Part shown: positions 1-6,831 of the stretch, piece after piece
How the letters are laid out: every line of letters starts with the position of its first letter
How positions within the stretch are numbered: the stretch's first letter is position 1
Assembly: GCA_958404085.1 (NCBI GenBank)
Contig: CATXZX010000057.1
Span: 1 to 8,132 of the forward strand
Direction of reading: 5' to 3'
Source: an uncultured Prevotellaceae bacterium
GTDB lineage: Bacteria > Bacteroidota > Bacteroidia > Bacteroidales > Bacteroidaceae
Length of the DNA stretch: 8,132 bases
Made by a program: the position numbers and the translations under genes
The notes under the pieces: model-generated
The model's input: only the letters and a program-made list of their open reading frames with translations
Told to the model about the DNA's origin: nothing
Database searches by the model: none

Positions 1-1076
1 CCCGGTTTCAGCAGGCTGCGAGAAAATTCGCTCCGGTTGCCGTCCCCCTCCCGGTTTTTAGGCTGTCTGTCTTTCCTTGCAAAATAGAGGGATTGCAGTT
101 CGGCATGGAAGCGTTCCATGTTTACGGTCAGTTCGGTGCCGTTCGAGTACATCCGCACTTTCAGCTCGCGCCGGTTCCTCGGTATGAAAAGCCTGTTGCC
201 GCCGCTGAACGATGACACGGTTTCCCTTCCGGCTATATCCTCCACCGTGTTCCCTTTCACAAAGTAGCAGGTTTTAAACGACTTTACCCCGTCTATGCCG
301 CACAGTCCGGCAAACAGTTCCTCCTGCGTGTTCTTTTGGTGGGGGATTTGGACATCCGTGTCGCGGCCCGTGCCGTCCATCCATTCCTCGATGGAGACAT
401 TGCCTGAACGGTAGTTGCGATCCAGCCGCCTGATGCGTACCGACCCTGCGAGGTAGCGCAGAATCTTCCAGTAGATGCGTGTGAGCACGAGTGTAGGGTC
501 CGCACCAGTTTCCAGTTCCACCTCCGAGAAGAGACTCAGCTCGTTTTCGGGAGAAGTGTTATCGTATATCCGGATGTCTTCCTCTCGCAGGTTCTCGCAG
601 AGATTGCGGTGCCTGTGAAAGAAAGAGAACACGCGGCTGCGCAGTTCCGAAGTGTTCTCTCCGAACGGGGAAAGGTACAGCGTCATGGAATATCGTCCGG
701 TCCAGATATTCCCGGCCTTTATCTCTGTATTCTCTATTTCAGGAAACTCGGCAAGCAGCAGTTTGCGGTAATCCTCCGTAGTAACAGGAGCGGTCGGATA
801 GACCGCCTCGGGCAGGAAAAGGCCGTACCGTTCGGGAACAAAGTTACCGTCCTCGTCCGTCAGGTAGTCTCGCAGGTCAAAGTCCAGCTTGTAGTCGAGT
901 TCCGTGAGGGCATAGTTTACGATGTCCGCAGCCGTTACGCCGGAATCACTCGGATTGTAGTCCGTCCATACCTCTCCCGACAGCCGTTGCAACTCATCGA
1001 GCGTGTTCCGCTGCAACTTCTCATACAGTGCCCCGTCCGGGCCTTCACGTTCTATGTACAGTTTCTTTTCCTCCAT
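1..1076 (-). CDS. Second baseplate J/gp6-like wedge protein (Afp12-type), 3' end beyond window
   Basis: The frame is open from the ATG at 1076 to the left edge, giving 358 complete codons and no stop, so the C-terminus is missing. Residues 37-72 contain WTDYNPSDSGVTAADIVNYA followed by LTELDYKLDF; an 'SDPGxT...ALTELxYR'-type block like this is typical of gp6/baseplate-J-like wedge proteins in Bacteroidota injection systems. Residues about 96-120 (PVTTEDYRKLLLAEFPEIEN) match the J-domain pattern in which a TxxDYxxL helix precedes a beta strand. Residues about 156-218 (RNLCENLREEDI, then ADPTLVLTRIYWKILRYL) resemble the later wedge domain. The gene starts 3 bases after the stop of the 191-residue gene, so it is translationally close-coupled. 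By family knowledge it would pair with the 1081-residue J-like protein in the wedge, like gp6/gp7 of T4 or Afp11/Afp12. The baseplate role is fairly secure; the exact Afp12 equivalence is inference. Confidence 0.72.
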   Translation of the reverse strand, partial: MEEKKLYIEREGPDGALYEKLQRNTLDELQRLSGEVWTDYNPSDSGVTAADIVNYALTELDYKLDFDLRDYLTDEDGNFVPERYGLFLPEAVYPTAPVTTEDYRKLLLAEFPEIENTEIKAGNIWTGRYSMTLYLSPFGENTSELRSRVFSFFHRHRNLCENLREEDIRIYDNTSPENELSLFSEVELETGADPTLVLTRIYWKILRYLAGSVRIRRLDRNYRSGNVSIEEWMDGTGRDTDVQIPHQKNTQEELFAGLCGIDGVKSFKTCYFVKGNTVEDIAGRETVSSFSGGNRLFIPRNRRELKVRMYSNGTELTVNMERFHAELQSLYFARKDRQPKNREGDGNRSEFSRSLLKP

Positions 1077-1079
1077 AAG

Positions 1080-1655
1080 TTACCTGCCTGATGATGTCTC
1101 CGTATAACTCCAAAGTTCCTGTATGCGGTAATGGAGAATGCTCTCCCCATACTTTTTCCTCTTCCCCTTGATTTGCAGGAACAGACGGCTTCCGTATCTC
1201 GTCCAGCGGAAGCGAACGGGACTGTTCCAGAAGCCCCAGCCGCTCTTCTGCGGGGAAGAAAGTTTCGGACGGCGGCCTTCACACAGGCTGACAGTCGCCT
1301 CCGAGAGGCGGTAAGTGCCGTGGTTCGTCCTGTAACCGGCAATGATGTGGAACATGCAGCAACCGGAAACCCGGTCTTTCCACCTGTCCGATACCGGCAG
1401 ATCGTGCCAGATGCCGTCGGCATTCACCGTGCCGTCCGTGACGGAAGTGTCCTGTGCGGAAACCGGCTCTCTCTTTTCTTCCTCCGGTTCTTCAATCACG
1501 GGTTCGGGAACGGGCATGACCTCTTCCGGCTTGTCATCGTCCACAAAGTTGTACATGGAGTCGATAAGCGCGGCGAAATGTTCCTCTTTCGGGACGTTTC
1601 CGCTGCGGAAATAAGACTTCAAGGTCTGTCTGCTGTATCTTTTGTCTTCTGCCAT
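1080..1655 (-). CDS. Two-domain accessory protein of the baseplate operon, function unknown
   Basis: This 191-residue protein has an N-terminal module, residues 7-40 (RYSRQTLKSYFRSGNVPKEE, then HFAALIDSMYNF). It resembles a short segment I recall at the start of many Bacteroidota tail-fibre and injection-system proteins ('LKxYFxxGxxPTxxxFxxLIDS'). Residues 41-66 are an acidic, Pro/Glu-rich linker. The C-terminal domain (about 82-182) begins GIWHDLPVSDRW and ends ESILHYRIQELW, is rich in aromatic and basic residues, and looks like a beta-sandwich. Two Cys (99, 100) and Cys125 are present. No signal peptide or membrane segment is seen. The ATG at 1655 follows the preceding stop by 12 bases, with AGGA about 7 bases upstream of the start. 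Its place between two wedge genes suggests a structural or fibre-anchoring role. That role is inferred from context. Confidence 0.6.
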   Translation of the reverse strand: MAEDKRYSRQTLKSYFRSGNVPKEEHFAALIDSMYNFVDDDKPEEVMPVPEPVIEEPEEEKREPVSAQDTSVTDGTVNADGIWHDLPVSDRWKDRVSGCCMFHIIAGYRTNHGTYRLSEATVSLCEGRRPKLSSPQKSGWGFWNSPVRFRWTRYGSRLFLQIKGKRKKYGESILHYRIQELWSYTETSSGR

Positions 1656-1667
1656 ATCTTTGTCCTT

Positions 1668-4600
1668 TTATTGTATCTTGAAATTGGAATCTATCACTGC
1701 CTCGTCAATTCCTTCCATCGGCGGAAGGAACTCCAGCCCCCTTACTTCGGGTATCAGTACCGTCCATACAGGGTGTCCGTCTCCGGGTATACGGAAGTCG
1801 TTCTCCTCGCGTATGTCCGTTACGTCTATTTCGGGCACAGTGCCGTTTATGCTTATCTCCAGCAGCTTCGCCACACCGGAATCATTCGCAATCTTCGTGT
1901 GCAGTTCCTTGTAGGAGTATCTCATGCCGAGTTCAGGCAGCCCACCTTCCGCTATCCATGCCGCGAAGTAGTCCTTTATGGTACGGCGCAGCCTGCGTCT
2001 TACCTCCCCTTCATCGCGGACGCTTTGACTCAATACCGCCTTGCAGCCTATCCGTATCTTGAGGTATTCCGGATTTCTCACCGCTACGTCCACGAACGGC
2101 GATACGCGAGCGGATACCCACCGTTCAATCTCCGCTATCTGCCATGCCGGGGTGAACAGATACGGTACGCCTTCCGTGCGAGAGAAGACCACGATATGCA
2201 CCGTGCGGCCGGTCTTTCCGGTCTGGGGCAGGCAATGCGCCTTTTCTATATACGGGAACTGCTCCAGTATCAGCTGCTCGAAATCTTTCGGAGCGACGGC
2301 CCGGTTGCGGTGGGCGATGCGCTCGTCCTGCCGGCACGATACCGTGTCCGCACTCTCCGCCTGCCTGCCCCCGAATCCGGGCAAGGGCTGAAGGACGGAA
2401 GCGATGCGGGCGTTCTCCTGTTTCGGCTGTCGGATTGTTCCTGCCGGGATGGAAATGCCATCCCCATTCTCAGCCGTCACGAGAATACAATTCAGGTAAA
2501 CGGACTTCAGGGCAAGGCACTGCGAGGCATCGCCCTCGATACGGGCACGCAGGGTAAATGGGGAACGGATATCCAGTTCTTCCGGCAGGCGGAACTCGAT
2601 GTATCCGTTGCGAGTAAGCCCTTCCGTGTCTTCACAGAACATGTCTTCTGCATCCAGCTCTTTCCAGCCTCCGGCATCGGGATATTCCCAATGCAGCACG
2701 GGGAACGGCGTGTTTTCCTGCGCCCCGCTGTTTTCATCTGCTACGATGTTCTTCCGCAGGAAGGCGAGGTCGGCGTACATCCTTATCCGCCTGTCGCTCC
2801 GGAAACCGGCAAAGCGGATATACAGGTTGCGGTCCGAACCGGTGTCTTCCACCACGGGGCAGTTTTCTCCGGAAACCGGAAGCCTGCACGGGGAAATATC
2901 ACCGAGCGGCGTTACTCGCGACAGCTTTACTTCCAGTCCGCTGTCCTCCCTGCTGCTCCACGTGGCACGGTAAGACAGGCTTGTTTCCGCAAAGCATGGC
3001 AGGACAGGCTGACGAGGTACCTCACGCTGCTTCTTGTTCCTGCCATTCCAACTCATCACCTCTGCAAAAAGCCTGCGGTATTCCTCCATGCCGAAGCCTA
3101 TCTCCGGGCTGACAAGCACGGCACGAAAACTCCGGCCTCTGTCCGTATCGGCGAGCCTGTCCTTGAAGGTGAAACGGATGCGTCCTTTTTCCGCCGGCTT
3201 GCCGTCCTCTTCCCTGAAAAGCGGTTGCGGAGAGCCGCCACAGGCTATCCAGTCTTCTGCCGTGCGATAGGAGGTGGCAATGCGGAACGAGGCGTTTGTC
3301 AGCCTGTTGCCTTCGTAGTGGCGGTAGATGCCGGCATAGCCGTCCGGGGTCTGCGGCAGCTTGTCCCAGCGGATGTGCAGGGAGACTTCCGTGAGCGGAA
3401 GGCAATCCGTTTCTTCATGGCCGAACTTGAACCATGAGCCTTTCTCGCCTGCGATGCCCAGTGGCATGAACGGCTGTGTGGTGTCTATCTCGCCCAACTC
3501 ATTCTGGAGCCTGAACCGGCGTATGCCGTCCGCTTCTACAGTTATCTCTATATGGTTGAAAGCCCATGCTCCGGTAAGTGCTTTCGGGTAGTTGCCTTTT
3601 GAGGTCAGTATGCGGATGCAGGGATATCCTGTGGCCGTGCCGTGCACCTCGTCCGTGCAAGGTGACAATATTCCTGTGGCGTCATCTGTTGTAAAGGTAA
3701 AGCGGATGCCTCTGCCGGTGTCGGCGACCTCATCTAAAGCGCACGGTAGCCAGCCTTTCTCCGTGCTTGCTTCGACGGTGAAGGCGGTTTTGTCGATTCC
3801 GGGCATGGGCGCTCCGACAGGGTTTTCCGAACAGAAAGTGATGCCTATCCTTCGCCTTCCTTCCGAAAAGCGGAACATCCGCGATTCCAACTGCCAGCCG
3901 CTGCATACCGGGGTGGCCGTGCGGCTGCGGAACAGCAATACGCCTTCGCTGTTTTCCGAAACGGGCACTTCGTGGGAGAGCAGCCGCGTGCGTCCGTCCC
4001 GTTCATCGGTAAACAGCGAGCATATCCGCCCGATGCGTCCTGCGGTCAGTTGTTCCGACCGGGTGGTGCGGTAGAGCAGTTCTTCGCCTGCGGCGTTCTG
4101 TCCTGCCGTGAAAGCGAAGCCTTCGGGCAGGAACAAGTTGCGGCCTGCCGGGGTAACGACAAGGTATGCGCTGTCCTGCACGGTATTCCGGCCTTTTGTC
4201 TTGAGTATTTCCTTGTAGTAGAACTCCGGCAGGGACCGGAGCATATCGTTGAAGCGTTCCGCCGTGGAGCCGTAGTTGCGGATGAAGGCCAGCAGCAGAG
4301 CCAGTGCAGGGTCCATGCGGCCTCCCGCCTCTATCATGCGGATATAGCCCTCGCGTCTGCGCTGTATGTTGCTGAGCGTCTGGAGTATACGGAACCATGC
4401 GGTGTGGCTGGGGGCAAGAGCCTGCGCATTCAATGCAAAGAAACGAGGTCTGCCCTCTCCGTACAGGGCATCGTCCAGCAGCTTGCGGATGGAACGGGCC
4501 GCCTGCACGGAGGCATCGGCATTGCGGTCTCCCGGCGTGCTCCACCTGCCGAGCACGTAGCCGTCGAGCCGCCTTATCCATTCGTCGAACCGGTGGCGCA

Positions 4601-4913
4601 TGGAGGTTTCCATTCCGGTGCTGTCCGAGGTGCCGATGCTCCGGATGAACCGTTCACCTGAGGACTCCGTGTCCGTGTGCAGGATGTCGGCAAGGACGGT
4701 CAGCACATGGTTGCTCCACACCTTGCCAAGCGTAGTGGTTTCCTTGCGGTCGCTGTCGTAGCACTCCGTTCGCCCGGGCACGGACATGAGCCAGTAGAGC
4801 AGTTCCATGCGGTCGGTTTCCAGTGCCGGAAACTCGCCGAGCCGGGCATTGTGGGAGAGGTATTCCTCACGCGACAGCCCTTTTCCGATATATATGTCCT
4901 TGCCTCTTTTCAT
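1668..4913 (-). CDS. Baseplate J/gp6-like wedge protein (Afp11-type), large
   Basis: This 1081-residue protein is much longer than a simple phage baseplate J protein (roughly 300-400 residues) but in the range of eCIS Afp11-like wedge subunits. Residues 201-225 (DPALALLLAFIRNYGSTAER, then FNDML) match the 'DPxxxLLxxFAxLxxRxNxxL' signature of gp6-like proteins. Residues about 247-290 (DSAYLVVTPAGRNLFLPEGF, then TAGQNAAGEELLYRT) begin the J-like beta region. Residues about 871-895 (RAVAPKDFEQLILEQFPYIE, then KAHCL) are the classic J motif 'RAVTxxDFExLxxxxxPxVxxAxC'. Residues 936-952 (ARVSPFVDVAVRNPEYLKI region) are the C-terminal J domain. The middle, about 300-860, is probably an inserted set of beta domains. 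The ATG at 4913 lies 4 bases after the gp25 stop, so both are surely co-transcribed. The protein forms the wedge that links the hub, gp25 and the sheath initiator. Confidence 0.85.
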   Translation of the reverse strand: MKRGKDIYIGKGLSREEYLSHNARLGEFPALETDRMELLYWLMSVPGRTECYDSDRKETTTLGKVWSNHVLTVLADILHTDTESSGERFIRSIGTSDSTGMETSMRHRFDEWIRRLDGYVLGRWSTPGDRNADASVQAARSIRKLLDDALYGEGRPRFFALNAQALAPSHTAWFRILQTLSNIQRRREGYIRMIEAGGRMDPALALLLAFIRNYGSTAERFNDMLRSLPEFYYKEILKTKGRNTVQDSAYLVVTPAGRNLFLPEGFAFTAGQNAAGEELLYRTTRSEQLTAGRIGRICSLFTDERDGRTRLLSHEVPVSENSEGVLLFRSRTATPVCSGWQLESRMFRFSEGRRRIGITFCSENPVGAPMPGIDKTAFTVEASTEKGWLPCALDEVADTGRGIRFTFTTDDATGILSPCTDEVHGTATGYPCIRILTSKGNYPKALTGAWAFNHIEITVEADGIRRFRLQNELGEIDTTQPFMPLGIAGEKGSWFKFGHEETDCLPLTEVSLHIRWDKLPQTPDGYAGIYRHYEGNRLTNASFRIATSYRTAEDWIACGGSPQPLFREEDGKPAEKGRIRFTFKDRLADTDRGRSFRAVLVSPEIGFGMEEYRRLFAEVMSWNGRNKKQREVPRQPVLPCFAETSLSYRATWSSREDSGLEVKLSRVTPLGDISPCRLPVSGENCPVVEDTGSDRNLYIRFAGFRSDRRIRMYADLAFLRKNIVADENSGAQENTPFPVLHWEYPDAGGWKELDAEDMFCEDTEGLTRNGYIEFRLPEELDIRSPFTLRARIEGDASQCLALKSVYLNCILVTAENGDGISIPAGTIRQPKQENARIASVLQPLPGFGGRQAESADTVSCRQDERIAHRNRAVAPKDFEQLILEQFPYIEKAHCLPQTGKTGRTVHIVVFSRTEGVPYLFTPAWQIAEIERWVSARVSPFVDVAVRNPEYLKIRIGCKAVLSQSVRDEGEVRRRLRRTIKDYFAAWIAEGGLPELGMRYSYKELHTKIANDSGVAKLLEISINGTVPEIDVTDIREENDFRIPGDGHPVWTVLIPEVRGLEFLPPMEGIDEAVIDSNFKIQ

Positions 4914-4917
4914 GTCG

Positions 4918-5331
4918 TTACAGGATTAAGTCGGTGCCTTCGTTCAGGTAGAAGGGATAGACCATGTTGGTTCTCCGGTTGGTCTGCCGGACGGTGTAGT
5001 CGAGGGTGATTTTCAGGATGCCTTCCTTGTCGTCCACCTCGAAGTCCACGCGGTGCAGGTCCACCCTCGGCTCGAACAGCACCACGGCACGTTCTATCTC
5101 ATCGCGCAACAGGGTCTGTGTCGCCACGTCCATCACCTCGAAGGCGTACCGCCGTATGGGGCAACCGTAATCGTAGCGGTGGACACGCTCGCCGGGCGAG
5201 GTACTCAGCAGCGTCCACAGGCTCTGGCGTATCTTCTCCTCGTAGGCGGCCATCCGGGTGGGGGTGCCGTCCATGTCCAATGCCGGAGGGAAGCTCCAGC
5301 CTTTGCCGAGGAATGTCCTGTCTTCGTTCAT
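4918..5331 (-). CDS. gp25/GPW-family baseplate wedge protein
   Basis: At 137 residues this has the usual length of the family. Diagnostic parts are FLGKGWSFPPAL (7-18), EEKIRQSLWTLLSTSPGERV (31-50, with the conserved PGER at 46-49), the YDYGC block (53-57), and the EPR motif at 87-89 (LFEPRVDL), which is conserved in T4 gp25, TssE and GPW. The C-terminal strand block is ITLDYTVRQTNRRTNMVYPF (108-127). By family knowledge it sits in the baseplate wedge next to gp6 and nucleates sheath polymerisation. It is followed by the J-like gene after 4 bases. The ATG at 5331 has no strong Shine-Dalgarno site, only an A-rich AGAAAGAAACGAAT leader, usual for Bacteroidota. A diverged copy of its first 24 codons plus leader occurs 1500 bp upstream. 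An eCIS order often includes a PAAR gene near gp25; none lies in this window. Confidence 0.93.
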   Translation of the reverse strand: MNEDRTFLGKGWSFPPALDMDGTPTRMAAYEEKIRQSLWTLLSTSPGERVHRYDYGCPIRRYAFEVMDVATQTLLRDEIERAVVLFEPRVDLHRVDFEVDDKEGILKITLDYTVRQTNRRTNMVYPFYLNEGTDLIL

Positions 5332-5446
5332 ATTCGTTTCTTTCTATTATTACTACTTTTGTTTCTTAATTAAAGAACAAACAAGCCGTTGTCCTACAAA
5401 AAGCTGTTGCTTTATCATTGCGGATTGAAAATCTTTATGTGCTGAC
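5260..5446 (-). repeat. Leader + gp25 5' end repeat, copy A (intact gp25)
   Basis: Copy A of an imperfect direct repeat covers the last codons of cargo 1, the leader, and codons 1-24 of gp25. It matches copy B (6756-6998). Over the 24 shared codons I count 13 base differences in 72, about 82% identity, with 3 amino-acid changes (D4N, K10R, M20K; copy A to B). Outside the coding part two blocks stay conserved: AATCCGCAATnATAAAnCAA near the cargo stop and the AGTAGTAAyAATAGAAAGAA block just before the ATG. Copy A lacks about 50 bases present in copy B. Confidence 0.85.
5332..5434 (-). promoter_or_regulatory. Leader between cargo 1 and gp25
   Basis: This is a 103-base AT-rich spacer between the cargo 1 stop and the gp25 start. 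I see no clear Bacteroidota promoter (-7 TAnnTTTG with a -33 TTTG at proper spacing) and no canonical terminator, so transcription may read through from upstream. The A-rich stretch directly before the ATG is conserved in copy B and is probably the ribosome-loading region. The self-complementary TTAATTAA lies in the middle; its role is unknown. Confidence 0.4.
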
Positions 5447-6619
5447 ATCTTTAAAATCATGTGTGTTGTTTACGATGTGAGTATTTATTGACCGTCTATT
5501 ATCAGAAAAACTGTTATTCACCTGTATACCCAAATATGAAGAGAACAATAAGTCATTGTAATATTTAAAGTCATCATTTATGCTTCGCCAAGACCCATGC
5601 ATAATAAATTCCCAATTCGGATCAAACCCTTGTCTGCCTCGTGCAAATCCCTCCATTACAACATAATCGGGATTATCTGCCATTATTACAGTGGCATAAT
5701 GAAAATCGGTGCTATCATTAAGTCTTGCCTGATAATATATACTATCTTTCTTTGCCAAGTTTAATGTTGATGCCATTAAATCACAGCCAGCTAAAAAGAT
5801 GGGAGCAGGTTCCGCTTGTTGATTATTCCACATCTCCCTTCTTAAAGTTGCTAATTCAGAGAGAGTTCCATCTACATTTTGTGGCAAATTTTGTATGTTT
5901 GTTTTTATTATTTCCATTTTTGATCTGATATCATTGATTGGCCCTTCATTATCAAAAATCGGCATAGGTATATCTTTCAATATGGACATAAATACGTCTA
6001 TCATATTTAGGCACAGAGATTGTTCCATCTCATTATTAAGGTATTTATCAATATGCTTATATATCCATTGATAGTCTTGATTGAGTTTTTTTGCATTAGG
6101 ATTAATTTCACCAAAAGAAATCACCCAATCAAGGAATATTTTTCTAATCGTTTCCATAGCTGAAACAACTTGTATGATTAATTCTGCGTAATCCCATTGG
6201 GATTTTTCGGCAGGTAGAACTTTCTTTTTTGCCAAGTCATCGGAAAGTCCTGCGTATTTAAACTCTCTCTTTGGGGATACTCCTTGTTTATAACGCACTC
6301 CAACTATCAAATAAGAAATTTCTCCTATTTTTTTGGAACCTTTTTTATAAAATTCGACCAGCCCGTTTGCTGTGTTACAGTTTGCTTCGGTGATTTTCTG
6401 TTCATCCTGCACATATAACTCATGATTAGGATAATTTATGCCACAGAGAATATTTCTTGAGATAGAGCTGTTATAAAGTAAATCGTTACACCTTACTGTA
6501 AAATACCTTTGAATTACAGTTGGCATATATTGTTTTTCCAAACCACTACATTGTTTCCTCTTTTGTACAGGAGATATGGCATGTGAAACCTTCTCCTTAT
6601 TTTGTCTTGCTTCGTACAT
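5435..6619 (-). CDS. Candidate eCIS cargo/effector 1, C-terminal domain unassigned
   Basis: From the ATG at 6619 this encodes 394 residues. An in-frame ATG at 6625 and a TTG at 6628 are alternatives; I chose 6619 because MYEARQNKEK looks like the start of related cargo. Residues 1-40 are polar and basic (PVQKRKQ) and end in PTVIQRYF, resembling the leaders of Bacteroidota eCIS cargo ('DNRPxxVIQRK'). The middle (about 85-260) is mixed, with a helical part rich in Ile, Lys and Asn. The C-terminal region carries AGCDLMASTL (Cys279), STDFHYATVIMAD (His307) and DYVVMEGFARG (Glu323, Arg327), then NWEFIMHGSW. The Cys/His/acid spacing could suit a papain-like fold, but this is speculation. There is no signal peptide or membrane segment. 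The gene is AT-rich (19 of 60 G+C in bases 6121-6180, against 38 of 60 in 4441-4500 of the wedge gene), which suggests separate acquisition. Location beside gp25 and between two gp25 leader copies supports a cargo role. Confidence 0.6.
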   Translation of the reverse strand: MYEARQNKEKVSHAISPVQKRKQCSGLEKQYMPTVIQRYFTVRCNDLLYNSSISRNILCGINYPNHELYVQDEQKITEANCNTANGLVEFYKKGSKKIGEISYLIVGVRYKQGVSPKREFKYAGLSDDLAKKKVLPAEKSQWDYAELIIQVVSAMETIRKIFLDWVISFGEINPNAKKLNQDYQWIYKHIDKYLNNEMEQSLCLNMIDVFMSILKDIPMPIFDNEGPINDIRSKMEIIKTNIQNLPQNVDGTLSELATLRREMWNNQQAEPAPIFLAGCDLMASTLNLAKKDSIYYQARLNDSTDFHYATVIMADNPDYVVMEGFARGRQGFDPNWEFIMHGSWRSINDDFKYYNDLLFSSYLGIQVNNSFSDNRRSINTHIVNNTHDFKDVST

Positions 6620-6649
6620 AACCATCAAATTTTTAAGATTATTACTCCA

Positions 6650-6745
6650 TTAAAAACTCTTGGGAACATCCGCCCGTACTGGGCGGATGGCTTCCATTTT
6701 CACGGTTTTACCCCATCGGATTACTGCTTGTATTTCCGTCGCCAT
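6650..6745 (-). other. Orphan 31-codon ORF, probable gene fragment
   Basis: The ATG at 6745 opens a 31-codon frame (MATEIQAVIRWGKTVKMEAI, ending in DVPKSF) that stops with TAA at 6650. It begins just after the gp25 remnant ends and has normal-looking codons in contrast to the AT-rich cargo. I do not recognise it. It is probably the 5' end of another gene left by recombination, though it could be chance. It is not in frame with the remnant; one extra C in the nine-C tract would join the two frames. Confidence 0.25.
6667..6689. other. Perfect hairpin, 9-bp GC-rich stem
   Basis: CATCCGCCC, a 5-base loop GTACT, then GGGCGGATG form a perfect stem-loop. On the minus strand a TTTTT run follows about 10 bases downstream, which is too far for a canonical intrinsic terminator, though a weak terminator upstream of cargo 1 is possible. 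The GC-rich stem in AT-rich surroundings could also be the end of a mobile element or a recombination site. Confidence 0.5.
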
Positions 6746-6747
6746 CA

Positions 6748-6831
6748 TCATCGTCGGGGGGGGGTGCCGTCCTTGTCAAGTGCCGGAGGAAAACTCCAAC
6801 CGCGTCCGAGGAATGTTCGGTTTTCGTTCAT
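6748..6831 (-). pseudogene. gp25 5' remnant (pseudogene)
   Basis: The ATG at 6831 starts a 27-codon frame, MNENRTFLGRGWSFPPALDK then DGTPPRR, ending at TGA 6748. The first 24 residues match intact gp25 except at positions 4, 10 and 20. The match ends in the codon for Pro24 at a run of nine C (6764-6756); what follows is unrelated to gp25, including the PGER and EPR parts. Many differences are synonymous, so this is not a recent tandem copy but a diverged gp25 lineage. It may still be translated as a short peptide because its leader is intact. Confidence 0.88.
6756..6764. repeat. Nine-base G/C homopolymer at the breakpoint
   Basis: A run of nine G on the plus strand (C on the coding strand) sits where the gp25 remnant stops matching gp25. 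The intact gene has G5 at the same place. One added C would place the remnant in frame with the downstream 31-codon ORF; loss of one C gives another short frame. It may be a slippage site, a microhomology junction or a sequencing-length uncertainty. Confidence 0.8.

Noticed and set aside
609..1091. A 160-codon plus-strand frame near the left end
   Set aside because: It is antisense to the Afp12-like gene, which is open through the entire region and shows family motifs; the plus-strand product shows none.
1131..3437. A 768-codon open frame on the plus strand
   Set aside because: It lies antisense to the 191-residue gene and the J-like wedge gene, both of which have clear family motifs. Its translation is rich in Arg, Val and Leu without recognisable domains. 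GC-rich codon bias on the minus strand explains the long antisense frame.
3972..4661. A 229-codon plus-strand frame and a 192-codon minus-strand frame in the same area
   Set aside because: Both overlap the J-like gene in other frames, at residues that match the gp6 signature; they are shadows of its codon bias.
4918..5331. T6SS TssE as the identity of the gp25-family gene
   Set aside because: TssE is a gp25 relative, but its neighbours here are baseplate-J-like proteins rather than TssF/TssG, so an eCIS or phage-tail-type wedge fits better.
5332..5434. A Bacteroidota-type promoter for gp25
   Set aside because: TTTG words are present but no TAnnTTTG at proper spacing could be found, so no promoter is called.
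6667..6689. Intrinsic terminator
   Set aside because: The stem is good, but no T-run follows directly on either strand, so it is listed only as a hairpin.
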